NCBI GenBank assembly: GCA_025450095.1
Contig: JANWID010000201.1
Coordinates: forward strand, 1 to 5,641
Direction of reading: 5' to 3'
Length of the DNA: 5,641 nt
Source: Bacteroidia bacterium
GTDB taxonomy: Bacteria > Bacteroidota > Bacteroidia > AKYH767-A > OLB10
This document shows, one piece after another, positions 5,445 through 5,641 of the stretch. The notes beneath the pieces are model-generated. The model did not search any database and was not told the origin of the DNA. It was given only the letters and a program-made list of their open reading frames with translations. Every line of letters starts with the position of its first letter. Positions within the stretch are counted from its first letter, which is position 1. Made by a program: the position numbers and the translations under genes.

Positions 5445-5641
5445 GTGTTACCGGAAGATTCCAAAGTTGTCCTCGCTATCAACGCCGGCGATGAGCAGAT
5501 GTTTGAACGGTTGTTCAGATATTATTACGGGATGTTATGCAATTACGCAAAAAATTTCGTGAATGATGCTGATGATGCCGAAGATATTGTACAACAGGTG
5601 ATGATTACTTTTTGGGAAAAAAGAAACACGTTGCAGATTAC
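5445..5641 (+). CDS. ECF-type RNA polymerase sigma factor, N-terminal part (truncated by window)
   Basis: 65 complete codons are visible before the right edge. The translation contains INAGDEQMFERLFRYYYG (12-29) and DADDAEDIVQQVMITFWEKR (41-60), which match sigma-70 region 2 of extracytoplasmic-function sigma factors, the part that binds core polymerase and melts the -10 region. Region 4 would lie beyond the window. The start is taken as GTG 5445, because an in-frame TAA lies at 5436-5438 and the homologous N-terminal stretch (A.NAGDE..FE) begins well before the first in-frame ATG at 5499, which would delete it. In Bacteroidota such sigma factors often pair with FecR-type anti-sigma factors and SusC/SusD loci; whether this one does cannot be seen. 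It is divergent from the OmpA-family gene, but no functional link is shown. Confidence 0.85.
   Translation, partial: MLPEDSKVVLAINAGDEQMFERLFRYYYGMLCNYAKNFVNDADDAEDIVQQVMITFWEKRNTLQI

Noticed and set aside
5499..5501. ATG 5499 as the start of the sigma factor
   Set aside because: It would remove the conserved NAGDE region before the Phe-Glu of region 2; GTG 5445 keeps it and has a stop codon just upstream.

Overview
The window looks like Bacteroidota chromosome. Four things point there: a DAHP synthase with a C-terminal chorismate mutase (a fusion typical of the phylum), a PorE-like TPR/PD40/CRD/OmpA envelope protein, an ECF sigma factor with Bacteroidota-like wording, and two upstream octamers that fit the Bacteroidota -7 promoter motif TAnnTTTG, with A/T-rich leaders and no Shine-Dalgarno. 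Genus cannot be told from this.

Layout. (1) 2-598, plus: 3' part of an integral-membrane methyltransferase of the ICMT/PEMT type, cut by the window edge. (2) 595-1701, plus: bifunctional DAHP synthase/chorismate mutase, overlapping gene 1 by the four bases ATGA. (3) 1681-2038: a mosaic of a degenerate ~38-bp repeat in two converging orientations, interrupted by two GC-rich inverted-repeat inserts; it also supplies the last codons and stop of gene 2. (4) 2122-3105, plus: bifunctional phosphoglucose/phosphomannose isomerase with its own promoter-like element. (5) 3106-3221: convergent spacer made largely of a 7-bp and a 14-bp tandem repeat. (6) 3222-5195, minus: 657-residue secreted envelope protein with TPR, PD40 propeller, carboxypeptidase-regulatory-like and OmpA C-terminal domains. 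(7) 5196-5444: divergent spacer. (8) 5445 to the window end, plus: start of an ECF sigma factor.

The genes do not form one pathway. Genes 1 and 2 are probably co-transcribed and translationally coupled; gene 2 links entry into the shikimate pathway to the chorismate-to-prephenate step of Phe/Tyr synthesis. The isomerase is sugar-phosphate housekeeping. The OmpA-family protein is a periplasmic or outer-membrane, peptidoglycan-anchoring protein, and the sigma factor is a regulator whose targets lie outside the window.

The most unusual part is 1681-2038. Removing a 90-nt segment with perfect 14-bp inverted ends (1808-1897) restores a repeat-unit junction, and removing a 19-nt hairpin segment (1926-1944) restores another repeat word. 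Both sit at the same hexamer, ATC^CGT, and their left ends are similar. This looks like a small mobile palindromic element family inserted into an older intergenic repeat, without a visible target-site duplication. No complete mobile element, CRISPR array, tRNA or rRNA was seen.
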